DNA of 60,088 nucleotides from Cellulomonas gelida (GTDB lineage Bacteria; Actinomycetota; Actinomycetes; Actinomycetales; Cellulomonadaceae): NCBI RefSeq assembly GCF_006538725.1, contig NZ_BJLQ01000024.1:1-60088 (forward strand). Direction: 5' to 3'. A model generated the notes under the pieces. It searched no databases and was not told the DNA's origin. It was given only the letters and a program-made list of their open reading frames with translations. The position numbers and the translations under genes were made by a program. Positions 7,558 to 16,394 of this stretch are shown here, piece after piece. How positions within the stretch are numbered: position 1 is the first letter of the stretch; every line of letters begins with the position of its first letter.

Positions 7558-9420
7558 TCAGCCGCGGCGGAGGCGCGTGACGTCCCGGACGGCGCCGCGG
7601 TCGGCGGAGGTGGCCATCGCGGCGTACGCCTGGAGCGCCGGGGACACGTAGCGGTCGCGGTCCTTCGGCTGCCACGGCGTCTCGGAGGACTCCATCTTGG
7701 CGCGGCGCTCAGCGAGCACCTCGTCGGGCACGTTGACGCGGATGAGCCGGGACTCGACGTCGATCTCGATCTCGTCGCCGTCCTCGACCAGGCCGATGGT
7801 GCCGCCGGCCGCGGCCTCGGGCGACACGTGGCCGACCGAGATGCCCGACGAGCCGCCCGAGAACCGGCCGTCCGTGATGAGCGCGCAGACCTTGCCCAGG
7901 CCGCGACCCTTGATGAACGACGTCGGGTAGAGCATCTCCTGCATGCCCGGGCCGCCCGCGGGGCCCTCGTACCGCACGACCACCACGTGGCCGGGCTGGA
8001 CCTGCTTGGTGAGGATCTTCTCGACCGCCTCGTCCTGCGACTCGCACACGAGCGCGGTCCCCACGAAGTGGAAGACGTCGGGGTCGATGCCCGCGGTCTT
8101 GATGATCGCGCCGTCGTCGGCGAGGTTGCCGCGCAGCACCGCGAGCCCGCCCTCGACCGTGTACGCGTGCGCGACGTCGCGGATGCAGCCGTCCACCGGG
8201 TCCGTGTCGAGCGATGCCCACACGTTCGTCGTCGAGAAGGCCTGCGTGGTCCGCACGCCGCCCGGCGCCGCGAGGAACAGCTCGCGCGCACGGTCCGTAG
8301 CCCTGCCGCCGCGGATGTCCCAGTCGTCGAGCCAGGCCCGCAGCGTCGGCGTGTGCACCGACGTCACGTCGTGGTCGAGCAGGCCGCCGCGGTCGAGCTC
8401 GCCGAGGAGAGCGGGGATGCCTCCGGCGCGGTGGACGTCTTCCATGTGGAAGCTCGGATGGTTCGGTGCGACCTTCGCCAGGCACGGCACACGGCGCGAG
8501 ATCGCGTCGATGTCCGCGAGCGTGAAGTCGATCTCCGCCTCCTGCGCGGCGGCGAGGATGTGCAGCACGGTGTTGGTCGAGCCGCCCATCGCGACGTCGA
8601 GCGCCATCGCGTTGCCGAACGCCGCCTTGGTCGCGATGCCGCGCGGCGCCGCCGTGTCGTCCTCGTCGTCGTAGTAGCGGCGCGCCAGGTCGACGATCGT
8701 GCGACCGGCCTCCAGGAACAGCTCACGACGGGCCGCGTGCGTGGCCAGCGTCGAGCCGTTCCCCGGCAGCGACAGGCCGAGCGCCTCGGTGAGGCAGTTC
8801 ATCGAGTTCGCCGTGAACATGCCCGAGCACGACCCGCAGGTGGGGCACGCGTTCTCCTCGACGGCGTCGAGCGCCTTGTCCGAGACGTTGTCGTCGGCCG
8901 AGTAGTTGATCGCGTTGATGAGGTTGAGCGGCGTGGCCGCCACGCCGTCCGCGACGACGGCCTTGCCGGCCTCCATGGGCCCGCCGGACACGAAGATCAC
9001 CGGGATGTTCAGCCGCAGCGCCGCGTTGAGCATGCCGGGCGTGATCTTGTCGCAGTTGGAGATGCACACGAGCGCGTCCGCGCAGTGCGCGTTGACCATG
9101 TACTCGACCGAGTCGGCGATCAGGTCGCGGCTGGGCAGCGAGTAAAGCATCCCCGCGTGGCCCATCGCGATGCCGTCGTCCACGGCGATCGTGTTGAACT
9201 CCTTGGCCACACCGCCGGCCTCGCGGATGGCGCCCGCGACGAGGTCGCCCATGTCCTTGAGGTGCACGTGCCCGGGGACGAACTGCGTGTACGAGTTCGC
9301 GATCGCGATGATCGGCTTGCCGAAGTCCTCGGAGCCCATGCCGGTCGCGCGCCACAGGGCGCGGGCACCGGCCATGTTGCGGCCGTGGGTCGAGGTCCGA
9401 GAGCGCAGCGGACGGCTCAT
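7558..9420 (-). CDS. ilvD: Dihydroxy-acid dehydratase, long (E. coli-like) type
   Basis: A 620-residue IlvD enzyme matching the long E. coli-type branch, which typically carries an oxygen-sensitive [4Fe-4S] cluster. Characteristic blocks are [35 protein letters not shown] at the N-terminus, [54 protein letters not shown] and [31 protein letters not shown]. It performs the third shared step of valine, leucine and isoleucine synthesis. The ATG at 9420 has AAGGAG upstream at slightly long spacing. The presence of both IlvD types within 5 kb is unusual; this one is the more conventional candidate for branched-chain amino-acid synthesis. It converges on the ArsR gene. Confidence 0.95.
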   Translation of the reverse strand: MSRPLRSRTSTHGRNMAGARALWRATGMGSEDFGKPIIAIANSYTQFVPGHVHLKDMGDLVAGAIREAGGVAKEFNTIAVDDGIAMGHAGMLYSLPSRDLIADSVEYMVNAHCADALVCISNCDKITPGMLNAALRLNIPVIFVSGGPMEAGKAVVADGVAATPLNLINAINYSADDNVSDKALDAVEENACPTCGSCSGMFTANSMNCLTEALGLSLPGNGSTLATHAARRELFLEAGRTIVDLARRYYDDEDDTAAPRGIATKAAFGNAMALDVAMGGSTNTVLHILAAAQEAEIDFTLADIDAISRRVPCLAKVAPNHPSFHMEDVHRAGGIPALLGELDRGGLLDHDVTSVHTPTLRAWLDDWDIRGGRATDRARELFLAAPGGVRTTQAFSTTNVWASLDTDPVDGCIRDVAHAYTVEGGLAVLRGNLADDGAIIKTAGIDPDVFHFVGTALVCESQDEAVEKILTKQVQPGHVVVVRYEGPAGGPGMQEMLYPTSFIKGRGLGKVCALITDGRFSGGSSGISVGHVSPEAAAGGTIGLVEDGDEIEIDVESRLIRVNVPDEVLAERRAKMESSETPWQPKDRDRYVSPALQAYAAMATSADRGAVRDVTRLRRG

Positions 9421-9550
9421 CGCGTGTGACTCCTTCGTGGCGCGCCAGGTCGTGCGGGAGCAGGGCGTGGGCAGGCGCGCCGCAGGTCAGCCTACGTGCG
9501 TCGCCACTGGTCGAGGCCGTGCGTCCACGACTCGGCCGCGGTACGCCGAC

Positions 9551-9598
9551 CGGCCCCGCACCTCGCGCCCCGGGAGGACGTGGCGAGGTGCGGGGCCG
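9551..9598 (-). terminator. Terminator-like hairpin after the GH3/xylobiose transporter operon
   Basis: Perfect 16-bp arms, CGGCCCCGCACCTCGC at 9551-9566 and its complement at 9583-9598, enclose a 16-base loop. The hairpin lies 27 bp beyond the GH3 stop codon in the minus direction. No U-run follows, as is common for actinobacterial terminators. Confidence 0.7.
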
Positions 9599-9625
9599 TC
9601 GCGGCGGCTGCCGCGTCCGACGAGG

Positions 9626-11923
9626 TCAGGACGCGGTGACCTCCGTGCTCGTCCAGCGGTCGTCGTCGCCGATCGCGTGGACGGGCCCGACCAGGCGAAC
9701 GCTGGTGGAGGCGGCGCGGTCCGCACACGTGCCGACCCACAGCTCCAGCTCGCCCGGTTCGACCACCCGGGTCAGGTCGCGGCCGCTGAACGCGACGCGC
9801 GTCGTGGGGACGTCGAAGTGCACGACGACCGACTCCCCCGCGGCCAGGCTCACGCGGCGGAAGCCGACGAGCTGCGCCACCGGGCGGGTCACCGTCGCGA
9901 CCGTGTCGTGCGCGTAGAGCTGGACGACGTCGTCGCCCGCGCGCTCCCCCGTGTTGGTCACGCGGACCGCGACACGCACGCGCCCGTCCGTCGGGACCTG
10001 CGCGGAGGCGGCCACGAGCTCGTCGTACGCGAACGTCGTGTACGACAGGCCGAAGCCGAACGGCCGGGCGGGTGCCGTCGCGAGGTTCGTGACGTCGCCG
10101 TCCCCTCCGAGTGCCGGGTGCAGGTACGAGTACGGCTGCGCGCCGGCCGGGCGGGGCAGGCTCACGGGGAGCCGCCCGGACGGGTTGATCCGCCCGGTCA
10201 GGACGCCCGCGACCGCGGGACCGCCCTCCTCGCCCGGGAAGAACGCCTGCACCACCGCGGCGCAGCGCTCGAGCGCCCAGTCGATCGCGTACGGCCGACC
10301 GGTGAGCAGCACCAGCACGACGGGCGTCCCGGTGCCGAGCACGGCCTCGACGAGCTCGCGCTGCACGCCCGGCAGCTCGAGGTCGTCGCGGTCGCAGCCC
10401 TCGCCGACCGTGCCGCGGCCGAACAGGCCCGCCTTGTCGCCGACCACGACCACCGCGACGTCCGCGGCGCTCGCCGCGGCGACCGCGTCGGCGAAGCCCG
10501 AGCGGTCGTCGCTGTCGATCGCGCACCCGCTGGTCGCCACGAGGTCGACGCCGTCCAGCTCCGCCTGCAGCGCAGCCAGCACCGTCGGCACCTCGATGCC
10601 CACGGGCACCTCGGTGTGGTGCTCGAGGACGTGGTTCACGAACGAGTAGCAGCCGAACATCGCCTCGTGCTGGTCGGCGTTCGGGCCGAGCACCGCCACG
10701 CGGCGCGGAGCGGGCCGCGACCCGCCCAGCAGCGGGAGGACGCCGTCGTTGGCGAGCAGCACCACCGACTCCGCCGCGAGCTGCGCCGCGACGGCACGGT
10801 GCGCGGGAGAGTCGAGCTCGATCTCGGTCGGCGGCTCGTCGAACGTCGCGTCGAGCAGCCCCAGCTCGGCCTTCTGCAGCAGCGCACGCGTGACCGCCCG
10901 GTCGACGAGCGCCTCGTCCACCAGGCCGTCGCGGATCGCCTGGATGAGCGGCTCGAGGAACGCGTCCCCCGTGGGCAGCTCGATGTCGACGCCCGCGGCC
11001 AGTGCGAGGCCCGCGGCCTCGCCGAGGCCCTCGGCGACGTGGTGCAGGATGTCGAGGAACGCCACGCCGAAGTAGTCGGCGACGACGACCCCGTCGAAGC
11101 CCCACTGCCCACGCAGCACGTGCGTGAGGTAGGTCGGGTCGGCGGCCGTCGGCACGCCGTCGATCTCGGTGTACGCGTGCATCACCGAGCGCACGCCGCC
11201 GTCCCGCACGGCCATCTCGAACGGCACGAGCAGCACGTCCGCGATCTCGCGCGGACCGGCGTGCACGGGCCCGAAGTTGCGGCCCGACTGCGACGCCGAG
11301 TAGCCGACGAAGTGCTTGAGCGTCGCGTGCACGCCGGCCGACTGCAGCCCGCGCACGTACGCCGTGCCGATCGTCCCGATGAGGTACGGGTCCTCGGAGA
11401 TGCACTCCTCGACCCGGCCCCAGCGCGGGTCACGGATCACGTCGAGCACCGGGGCCAGGCCCTGGTGCACGCCGAGCGCGCTCATCGACTGGCCGATCAG
11501 CTCGGCCATCCGCCCCACGAGCTCCGGGTGGAACGACGCGCCCCAGGCCAGCGGCGTGGGGAACGTCGCGGCCTGCCACGCCGACAGACCGGTCAGGCAC
11601 TCCTCGTGCACGAGCGCCGGGATGCCGACGGTCGCGACGAGCTCACGCTGGCGCTGCCACAGCCACCGCGCACGCTCGACCGGGTCGACCGGCCGCGTGC
11701 CGTAGACACGCGTCAGATGGCCGAGGCCGTGCCGCATCGCGTCGTCGAGCCCGCCGTCACGCGTGAACTCGCCCTGGAGCGGAGCGACGACCTCGCCGTC
11801 GCCCTTCTCCCAGAAGCCGACGATCTGCGCCGTCTTCTGCTCGAGCGTGAGCCGCTCGAGGATCGTTGCGACCCGCTCGGCGTCCGTCGCCGGAGCGTCG
11901 GCTGCAGACATAGGGGTACCCAT
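9626..11923 (-). CDS. GH3 beta-xylosidase/beta-glucosidase (BxlA-like), cytoplasmic
   Basis: A 765-residue GH3 enzyme without signal peptide that removes sugars from the non-reducing end of imported oligosaccharides. The N-terminal barrel carries KHFVGYS (203-209), and the nucleophile Asp283 in GVVVADYFGV. The (alpha/beta)6 domain starts near 385 (ESVVLLANDGVLPLL), and a C-terminal fibronectin-III-like domain covers roughly 640-760. The DYFGVAFL and ELPTGDAFLEPL segments resemble the BxlA beta-xylosidase subgroup, and the gene ends a binding-protein/two-permease operon laid out like bxlEFGA, so xylobiose and xylo-oligosaccharides are the likely substrates. I chose the ATG at 11923 because GGAGAGG lies just upstream; an in-frame ATG at 11938 has no site. 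Beta-glucosidase activity cannot be excluded. Confidence 0.9.
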   Translation of the reverse strand: MGTPMSAADAPATDAERVATILERLTLEQKTAQIVGFWEKGDGEVVAPLQGEFTRDGGLDDAMRHGLGHLTRVYGTRPVDPVERARWLWQRQRELVATVGIPALVHEECLTGLSAWQAATFPTPLAWGASFHPELVGRMAELIGQSMSALGVHQGLAPVLDVIRDPRWGRVEECISEDPYLIGTIGTAYVRGLQSAGVHATLKHFVGYSASQSGRNFGPVHAGPREIADVLLVPFEMAVRDGGVRSVMHAYTEIDGVPTAADPTYLTHVLRGQWGFDGVVVADYFGVAFLDILHHVAEGLGEAAGLALAAGVDIELPTGDAFLEPLIQAIRDGLVDEALVDRAVTRALLQKAELGLLDATFDEPPTEIELDSPAHRAVAAQLAAESVVLLANDGVLPLLGGSRPAPRRVAVLGPNADQHEAMFGCYSFVNHVLEHHTEVPVGIEVPTVLAALQAELDGVDLVATSGCAIDSDDRSGFADAVAAASAADVAVVVVGDKAGLFGRGTVGEGCDRDDLELPGVQRELVEAVLGTGTPVVLVLLTGRPYAIDWALERCAAVVQAFFPGEEGGPAVAGVLTGRINPSGRLPVSLPRPAGAQPYSYLHPALGGDGDVTNLATAPARPFGFGLSYTTFAYDELVAASAQVPTDGRVRVAVRVTNTGERAGDDVVQLYAHDTVATVTRPVAQLVGFRRVSLAAGESVVVHFDVPTTRVAFSGRDLTRVVEPGELELWVGTCADRAASTSVRLVGPVHAIGDDDRWTSTEVTAS

Positions 11924-11944
11924 GGTCCTCTCCGTCATCGTGGA

Positions 11945-12841
11945 TCAGCCCTTGACCGCGCCCTGCAGGCCGCTGACGATCCGCTTCTGCATCGCGAGGA
12001 AGAAGATGAGGGCTGGGATCATCGCGAGCGAGGTGAAGGCGAAGACGCCCGCGATGTCGGTCGAGTGCTCTGCCGAGAAGTCGGCGACTCCGAGCGGGAG
12101 GGTCTTGTTGTCCCCCAGCAGCAGGAGCAGCGGGAGCAGGTACGCGTTCCAGGAGCCGACGAACGCCAGCACACCGACCGTCACGAGCCCGGGACCGGAC
12201 AGCGGCAGCAGGATCCGCCAGAAGAAGCCGAGCCGGCTCGCGCCGTCGAGCTGCGAGGCCTCCTCGAGCTCGTTCGGGATCGCCTGGAGGAACGGCCGCA
12301 GGATCACGACCGTCAGAGGCAGCGCGTAGGCGGCCTGCGGGAGCGCGATGCCCCACCACGTGTTGTTGAGGTTCAGGTCGCGGATGAGGATGAACAGCGG
12401 GATCACGCCGACCGTCGCGGGGAACAGCAGGCCCGCGACGAAGATCATGTACAGACCCTCGCGACCCTTGAACTTGTACCGCGCGAGCGGGTAGGCAGCC
12501 ATGACCCCGCAGACCACGACGAGCAACGTGGTGATGAGTGCGATCACGGTCGAGTTGAGCGTGTAGCGCCAGAAGTTCGAGTCCGTGAGGATCCCCGAGT
12601 AGTTCTTCAGCACCCACGGGTCGGGCAGACCCGACGGGTTCAGGACGAGGTCCCCGTTGGTCCGGAAGCCGGACACCACGCCGTACAGCACGGGGCCCAG
12701 GGTGAACGCCACGACGATCAGCGCCACGAAGTAGATCAGCGGGCTTCCGCCGCGCATGACGTTCGTGGAGCCGGTGCGACGCGCGTTCCGGGTGGCGGCG
12801 GCCGCGGCTGCGCCCTTCGGAGCGGCGGTGGCGGTGCTCAT
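11945..12841 (-). CDS. Sugar ABC transporter permease, MalG type (BxlG-like)
   Basis: A 298-residue inner-membrane permease with six predicted membrane segments, starting with PLIYFVALIVVAFTLGPVLYGVV (about 34-56). The conserved EAA loop that docks the ATPase reads EASQLDGASRLGFFWRILLPLSGP (about 195-218). It forms a heterodimeric channel with the upstream MalF-type permease, whose stop codon overlaps this start by four bases (ATGA, 12838-12841). No ATPase gene is in the cluster, as is usual for actinobacterial sugar importers that share an MsiK-type ATPase. The N-terminal Ala-rich 28 residues are cytoplasmic. Substrate, probably xylobiose or short xylo-oligosaccharides, is inferred from the neighbours. 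Confidence 0.93.
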   Translation of the reverse strand: MSTATAAPKGAAAAAATRNARRTGSTNVMRGGSPLIYFVALIVVAFTLGPVLYGVVSGFRTNGDLVLNPSGLPDPWVLKNYSGILTDSNFWRYTLNSTVIALITTLLVVVCGVMAAYPLARYKFKGREGLYMIFVAGLLFPATVGVIPLFILIRDLNLNNTWWGIALPQAAYALPLTVVILRPFLQAIPNELEEASQLDGASRLGFFWRILLPLSGPGLVTVGVLAFVGSWNAYLLPLLLLLGDNKTLPLGVADFSAEHSTDIAGVFAFTSLAMIPALIFFLAMQKRIVSGLQGAVKG

Positions 12842-13884
12842 CGGGAGACCTTCTTCCGGCGGACAACCGTTTCCGTGTTGTCACGGTTCATGATGAATCG
12901 CTGGTAGAGCAGCGCCAGGACGAGAGCGACGATGAACAGGATCACCGAGGCCGCCGAGGCGATGCCGTAGTTGGAGCGCTGGGTGCCCTGCTGGATGAGG
13001 AACGTCGCCATCGTGCTGGTCGCGTTGGCGGGGCCACCACCGGTGAGGACCCAGACCATGTCGAACAGCTGCAGCGAGCCGATCATCGACAGGAACGCCC
13101 ACGTGCGCAGGGTCGGGCCGAGCATCGGGATCGTGACGCGACGCTGGATCTGCCACCACGAGGCGCCGTCGAGCTGGGCCGCCTCGTAGAGCTCCTCGGG
13201 CACGCCCTGCAGGCCGGCGAGGAACAGGATGATCGCCATCCCGAGGTACTTCCACGTCAGCACCGCGATGACCGCCGGCAACGCCCACTCGAGACTTCCG
13301 GTGAAGCCTTGCTTCGGTCCGCTCAAGCCGATGCTCGACAGGACGGTGTCGATGATGCCCTCGTTGGGGACGAACATCTGGTACCAGATGACACCCGCGA
13401 TGACCTCGGACAGCACGTACGGGACGAAGATGATCGTCCGCAGGATCCCCTGGCCGCGCATCTTGCGGTTGAGCAGCAGCGCGATGGCCAGGCCGAGCGG
13501 GAGCTGGATGGCGATCGACGCCACCACGATGATCATGTTGTGCTGGAACGCCTCGATGAACTCGGGGTTGTCCAGCACGCGACGGTAGTTCTCGAGGCCG
13601 ACGAACTTCTCGAAGTCGCCGTACCCCTTCCACTTGAAGAAGGAGATCTGGACTGCTCGTGCGATCGGTACGACCACGAACATGCCAAGGAGTGCGAGGG
13701 CGGGCGCCACGAACAGCGTGATCTCGAGACCCTTGCGGAACGGACCACTCCCGCGGCGTCCGGCCGACCGGCCGGTCGCCGGCCGCGCCGAAGCGCGACC
13801 GGCGACCGGGACGGTCGGGGTGGACGTCGCAGGCGAGGCGGGGACGCCCAGGCGGGCGGTCGCTTCGTCTGCCACGTCGATCAC
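12838..13884 (-). CDS. Sugar ABC transporter permease, MalF type (BxlF-like)
   Basis: A 348-residue permease. A cytoplasmic Pro/Ala/Arg-rich N-terminus of about 50 residues precedes the first membrane helix (EITLFVAPALALLGMFVVVPIARAV). The EAA motif is EAAQLDGASWWQIQRRVTIPMLGPT. TGGGPANATSTMATFLIQQ near the C-terminus is a hallmark of sugar permeases of this branch. Four-base ATGA overlaps link it both to the binding-protein gene upstream (13881-13884) and the MalG-type gene downstream, so the operon is tightly coupled. It pairs with the MalG-type subunit to import the ligand delivered by the lipoprotein. Confidence 0.93.
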   Translation of the reverse strand: MIDVADEATARLGVPASPATSTPTVPVAGRASARPATGRSAGRRGSGPFRKGLEITLFVAPALALLGMFVVVPIARAVQISFFKWKGYGDFEKFVGLENYRRVLDNPEFIEAFQHNMIIVVASIAIQLPLGLAIALLLNRKMRGQGILRTIIFVPYVLSEVIAGVIWYQMFVPNEGIIDTVLSSIGLSGPKQGFTGSLEWALPAVIAVLTWKYLGMAIILFLAGLQGVPEELYEAAQLDGASWWQIQRRVTIPMLGPTLRTWAFLSMIGSLQLFDMVWVLTGGGPANATSTMATFLIQQGTQRSNYGIASAASVILFIVALVLALLYQRFIMNRDNTETVVRRKKVSR

Positions 13885-15209
13885 TTCTCCGCGTCAGCCG
13901 CCGCCTGCGTGGCGTCGACGATGTCCTGCGGGGTGGCCTTGCCGGCGAACAGGTCGACGATCTTCGAGTTCATCGCGTCACCGATCGCCTTGCCGAACGC
14001 CGTGTCGAAGTAGAGCTGGATGAACGGCGACGCGTCACGGACCTCGAGGAGGCTCGCCAGCGCGGCGTCCGAGACGTACTTCGACGCCGTCGGGTTGGTC
14101 GGCAGACCCATGTCGAGCTCGGCGAAGCCCTTCTGGACCTCGTCGGACAGCAGGTACTGCGCGAAGTCGACCGCAGCGTCGGGCGCGTCGTTGCTGACGG
14201 CCCAGGCGTCGCCGCCACCGAGCTGAGCGGCCGGGTCGCCGTCACCGTCGGAGACCGCCGGGAACGCGAACCACGCCAGGTCGGCGCCGATGCCCTCGGA
14301 GCCGAGCTCGTCGGTGATGCCCTGCATCACGCCGGGCTCCCAGTGACCCTGGAGCTCGATCGCGACCTTGCCGGTCGCGAGCATGCCCGAGGCGCTCGAC
14401 GGGCCCTTCTGGGCCACGGTGCTCAGGAAGCCGTCGTTGAAGGGCTCGGCGTCCAGGAACTCCTGCAGGGACTCGCCCGCACGGACGAAGCAGGGGTCCG
14501 AGAAGTCGAGCGACGACACGGCGCCCGTCAGGACGTCCTGCGAGCACTGGCGCAGCGCGAAGTAGTACCAGTAGTGCGCGGCCGGCCAGCCCTCGCCGGC
14601 GCCGACGGACAGCGGGACGATGCCCGCGGCCTTCAGCTTGTCGATCGCCGCGTACATCTCGTCCCACGTCGTGGGGGGCGCCGTGATGCCGGCCTGGGCG
14701 AAGAGGGCCTTGTTGTACCAGAAGCCCACCACGCCGAGGGAGAACGGCAGGGCGTACGTCTTGCTGTCGACCTGGAAGCCGGCGACGGAGCCACCGAGCT
14801 TGGCGATCGTGTCCGCAGCCGACTCGGACAGGTCCTTCGTGATGCCCGCGTTGACGTGGTCGCGGAGCTCGCCGCCACCACGCTCCATGTAGATGTCCGG
14901 GGCGTCCCCGGCCTGGAACGCGGCCTCGAGCTTGGTGATCATGTCCTCGTGCTGCATGGCGCTCACCTCGACGGTGACGCCCGGGTTCGCGGCCTCGAAG
15001 TCCGCCGCGACCTTGTCGTAGTAGACCTTGCCGTCACCCGTGTTGGAGTTGTGCCACCACGAGATCGTGACGTCTTCCTTCTTGCCGCCGTCCCCACCAC
15101 CGGTGCTCCCGTCACCCGACGGGGAGTCACCTCCGCTGCTGCAGGCGGCGAGGAGAGCGATCGTCGTCGCGAGCGCGATGCCCGCCGTTGCACGACGCAT
15201 GCGTGCCAT
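13881..15209 (-). CDS. Sugar-binding lipoprotein of ABC importer (BxlE-like)
   Basis: A 442-residue extracellular solute-binding protein. The signal peptide ends in the lipobox LLAAC with lipid-anchored Cys23, followed by a Ser/Gly/Asp linker. The mature part begins VTISWWHNSNTGDGK, typical of cluster B sugar-binding proteins, and contains GVVGFWYNKALFAQAG and the hinge-proximal LQGHWEPGVMQGI. It captures oligosaccharides outside the membrane and hands them to the two permeases. I chose the ATG at 15209 because GAAGGGA is correctly spaced upstream; longer in-frame starts lack a signal peptide at the right place. It is the first gene of the operon and is divergent from a LacI regulator, with operator repeats between them. 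Confidence 0.93.
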   Translation of the reverse strand: MARMRRATAGIALATTIALLAACSSGGDSPSGDGSTGGGDGGKKEDVTISWWHNSNTGDGKVYYDKVAADFEAANPGVTVEVSAMQHEDMITKLEAAFQAGDAPDIYMERGGGELRDHVNAGITKDLSESAADTIAKLGGSVAGFQVDSKTYALPFSLGVVGFWYNKALFAQAGITAPPTTWDEMYAAIDKLKAAGIVPLSVGAGEGWPAAHYWYYFALRQCSQDVLTGAVSSLDFSDPCFVRAGESLQEFLDAEPFNDGFLSTVAQKGPSSASGMLATGKVAIELQGHWEPGVMQGITDELGSEGIGADLAWFAFPAVSDGDGDPAAQLGGGDAWAVSNDAPDAAVDFAQYLLSDEVQKGFAELDMGLPTNPTASKYVSDAALASLLEVRDASPFIQLYFDTAFGKAIGDAMNSKIVDLFAGKATPQDIVDATQAAADAEK

Positions 15210-15252
15210 GTCTGGTCCCTTCAGTCTTCGTTGACCCACCTGGACGGGAGGA

Positions 15253-15281
15253 GCATGACAAAGTTTCGGAGAACTAGTCAA
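15253..15281 (-). promoter_or_regulatory. Probable promoter of the xylo-oligosaccharide transporter operon
   Basis: On the minus strand a good -35 box TTGACT (15276-15281) is followed 17-18 bases later by a weak -10 region, TCATGC or CATGCT (15252-15258). The LacI-type repeats lie directly upstream of the -35 box. Confidence 0.4.
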
Positions 15282-15282
15282 T

Positions 15283-15298
15283 CGATATCGACACCGTT
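15283..15298. promoter_or_regulatory. Operator-like element shared with the xylanase promoter
   Basis: The element CGATATCGACACCGTT differs at two positions from CGATTTCGATACCGTT at 24033-24048. Both lie 75-90 bp upstream of their genes and in the same orientation to them, which suggests one common LacI-family regulator. Confidence 0.6.
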
Positions 15299-15322
15299 AT
15301 CGACACCGTTATGAAACCGATG
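15287..15322. repeat. Tandem 12-bp direct repeats between LacI and transporter genes
   Basis: Two perfect copies of ATCGACACCGTT (15287-15298 and 15299-15310) are followed by a degenerate third copy (15311-15322). They cover the region between the divergent promoters, where a regulator could control both directions. Confidence 0.75.
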
Positions 15323-15325
15323 CCA

Positions 15326-15337
15326 TAGGATCGCGCC
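15326..15337 (+). promoter_or_regulatory. Leaderless-type -10 box of LacI regulator
   Basis: TAGGAT (15326-15331) is followed by six bases and the GTG start at 15338. AGGA inside the hexamer could also serve as a weak ribosome-binding site, so the two readings are not separable here. Confidence 0.45.
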
Positions 15338-16339
15338 GTGGAGCACACGGGCCGGGTCAAGATGGCCGACGTCGCCCGCCAGGCGGGAGTGTCGGTGGCG
15401 ACCGTCTCGAAGGTCGTCAACGGTCGGTACGGGGTCGCGCAGTCGACTCTCGACCGCGTTCAGCAGGTCATCTCCGACCTGGGCTACGAGGCGAGCCTCG
15501 GCGCGTCGAGCCTGCGCTCGCACCGCACGCACGTCGTCGGGATCCTCGTCGCGGAGTTCGAGCCGTTCTCGACCGAGCTGCTCAAGGGCGCCTCGGACGC
15601 GATCGGGTCGACCGAGTACGAGCTGCTCGCGTACTCGGCGGGCGGTCGGCGCGCCGACGTCGGCTGGGAGCGCCGGTACCTCTCGCGCCTCGGCGGCACG
15701 CTCATCGACGGCGCGATCATCGTGACCCCGACGGTCGTGGACGCACGCGGCGTGATCCCCGTCGTCGCGATCGACCCGCACACCGGTCCGTCCGGGCTGC
15801 CGACGGTCGACTCCGACAACTTCGCCGGCGGCGTCATGGCCACCGAGCACCTCCTGGCCCTCGGCCACCGCCGCATCGGGCTCATGGGCGGACGGCCCGA
15901 CCTCGAGTCCGCGCGCCTGCGCGAGGCCGGTTTCCGCTCGGCGATGGCGTCCGCCGGCCTCCCGGTCGACGAGACGCTCGTCGTGAACGGTGGGTACCGC
16001 CCGGAGACGGCGACCCAGCCCGCTCGCGACCTGCTCGACCGCCCCGACCGCCCGACCGCCGTGTTCGCCGCGAACGACCTGTCGGCGATCCGGACGGTCG
16101 AGATCGCGCGCGAGCTCGGGCTGCACGTGCCCCGGGACCTGTCGGTGATCGGCTTCGACAACGTCCCCGAGTCCGCGCTGTGCGACCCGCCGCTCACCAC
16201 GGTGAGCCAGCCGCTGCGCGACATCGGCGCCCGCGCGCTCCAGCTGCTGATCGACCTGCTCGCCGAGAGGGACGTGCCGACGCACCTGCGCCTGCCCACC
16301 GCGCTCGTCGAGCGTGCGTCCTGCCGGCCTCTCGGCTGA
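15338..16339 (+). CDS. LacI-family transcriptional regulator (BxlR-like)
   Basis: A 333-residue LacI regulator. The N-terminal helix-turn-helix and hinge occupy about residues 8-55 (KMADVARQAGVSVATVSKVVNG then LGASSLRSHRT). The periplasmic-binding-protein-like effector domain runs from HVVGILVAEF to the end, with the dimer/ligand signature FAANDLSAIRTVEIARELGLHVPRDLSVIGFDN. It is divergent from a binding-protein/permease/GH3 operon, and tandem repeats lie between them, so it most likely represses that operon and itself until a xylo-oligosaccharide binds. A related element before the GH10 xylanase suggests a wider xylan regulon. The start is GTG at 15338; an in-frame ATG at 15362 would remove residues before the HTH. 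Confidence 0.93.
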   Translation: MEHTGRVKMADVARQAGVSVATVSKVVNGRYGVAQSTLDRVQQVISDLGYEASLGASSLRSHRTHVVGILVAEFEPFSTELLKGASDAIGSTEYELLAYSAGGRRADVGWERRYLSRLGGTLIDGAIIVTPTVVDARGVIPVVAIDPHTGPSGLPTVDSDNFAGGVMATEHLLALGHRRIGLMGGRPDLESARLREAGFRSAMASAGLPVDETLVVNGGYRPETATQPARDLLDRPDRPTAVFAANDLSAIRTVEIARELGLHVPRDLSVIGFDNVPESALCDPPLTTVSQPLRDIGARALQLLIDLLAERDVPTHLRLPTALVERASCRPLG

Positions 16340-16361
16340 CGCCCCCTGACCCGACGGCGGC

Positions 16362-16388
16362 GGTCCCGCCCCGCCCGGGGCGCGGGCC
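16362..16388. terminator. GC-rich hairpin between convergent LacI and POT genes
   Basis: A stem built from CGCCCC (16367-16372) and GGGGCG (16377-16382), extended by outer GGTCC and GGGCC pairing around one bulged base, lies between two convergent genes and could terminate both. No U-run follows. Confidence 0.4.
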
Positions 16389-16394
16389 AGTCGG

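Noticed and set aside
9170..12907. A 1245-codon open frame on the plus strand opposite the second ilvD, GH3 and permease genes.
   Set aside because: Low-complexity Arg/Asp/Glu/His composition without motifs; the minus-strand genes in this region have complete catalytic motifs and operon overlaps.
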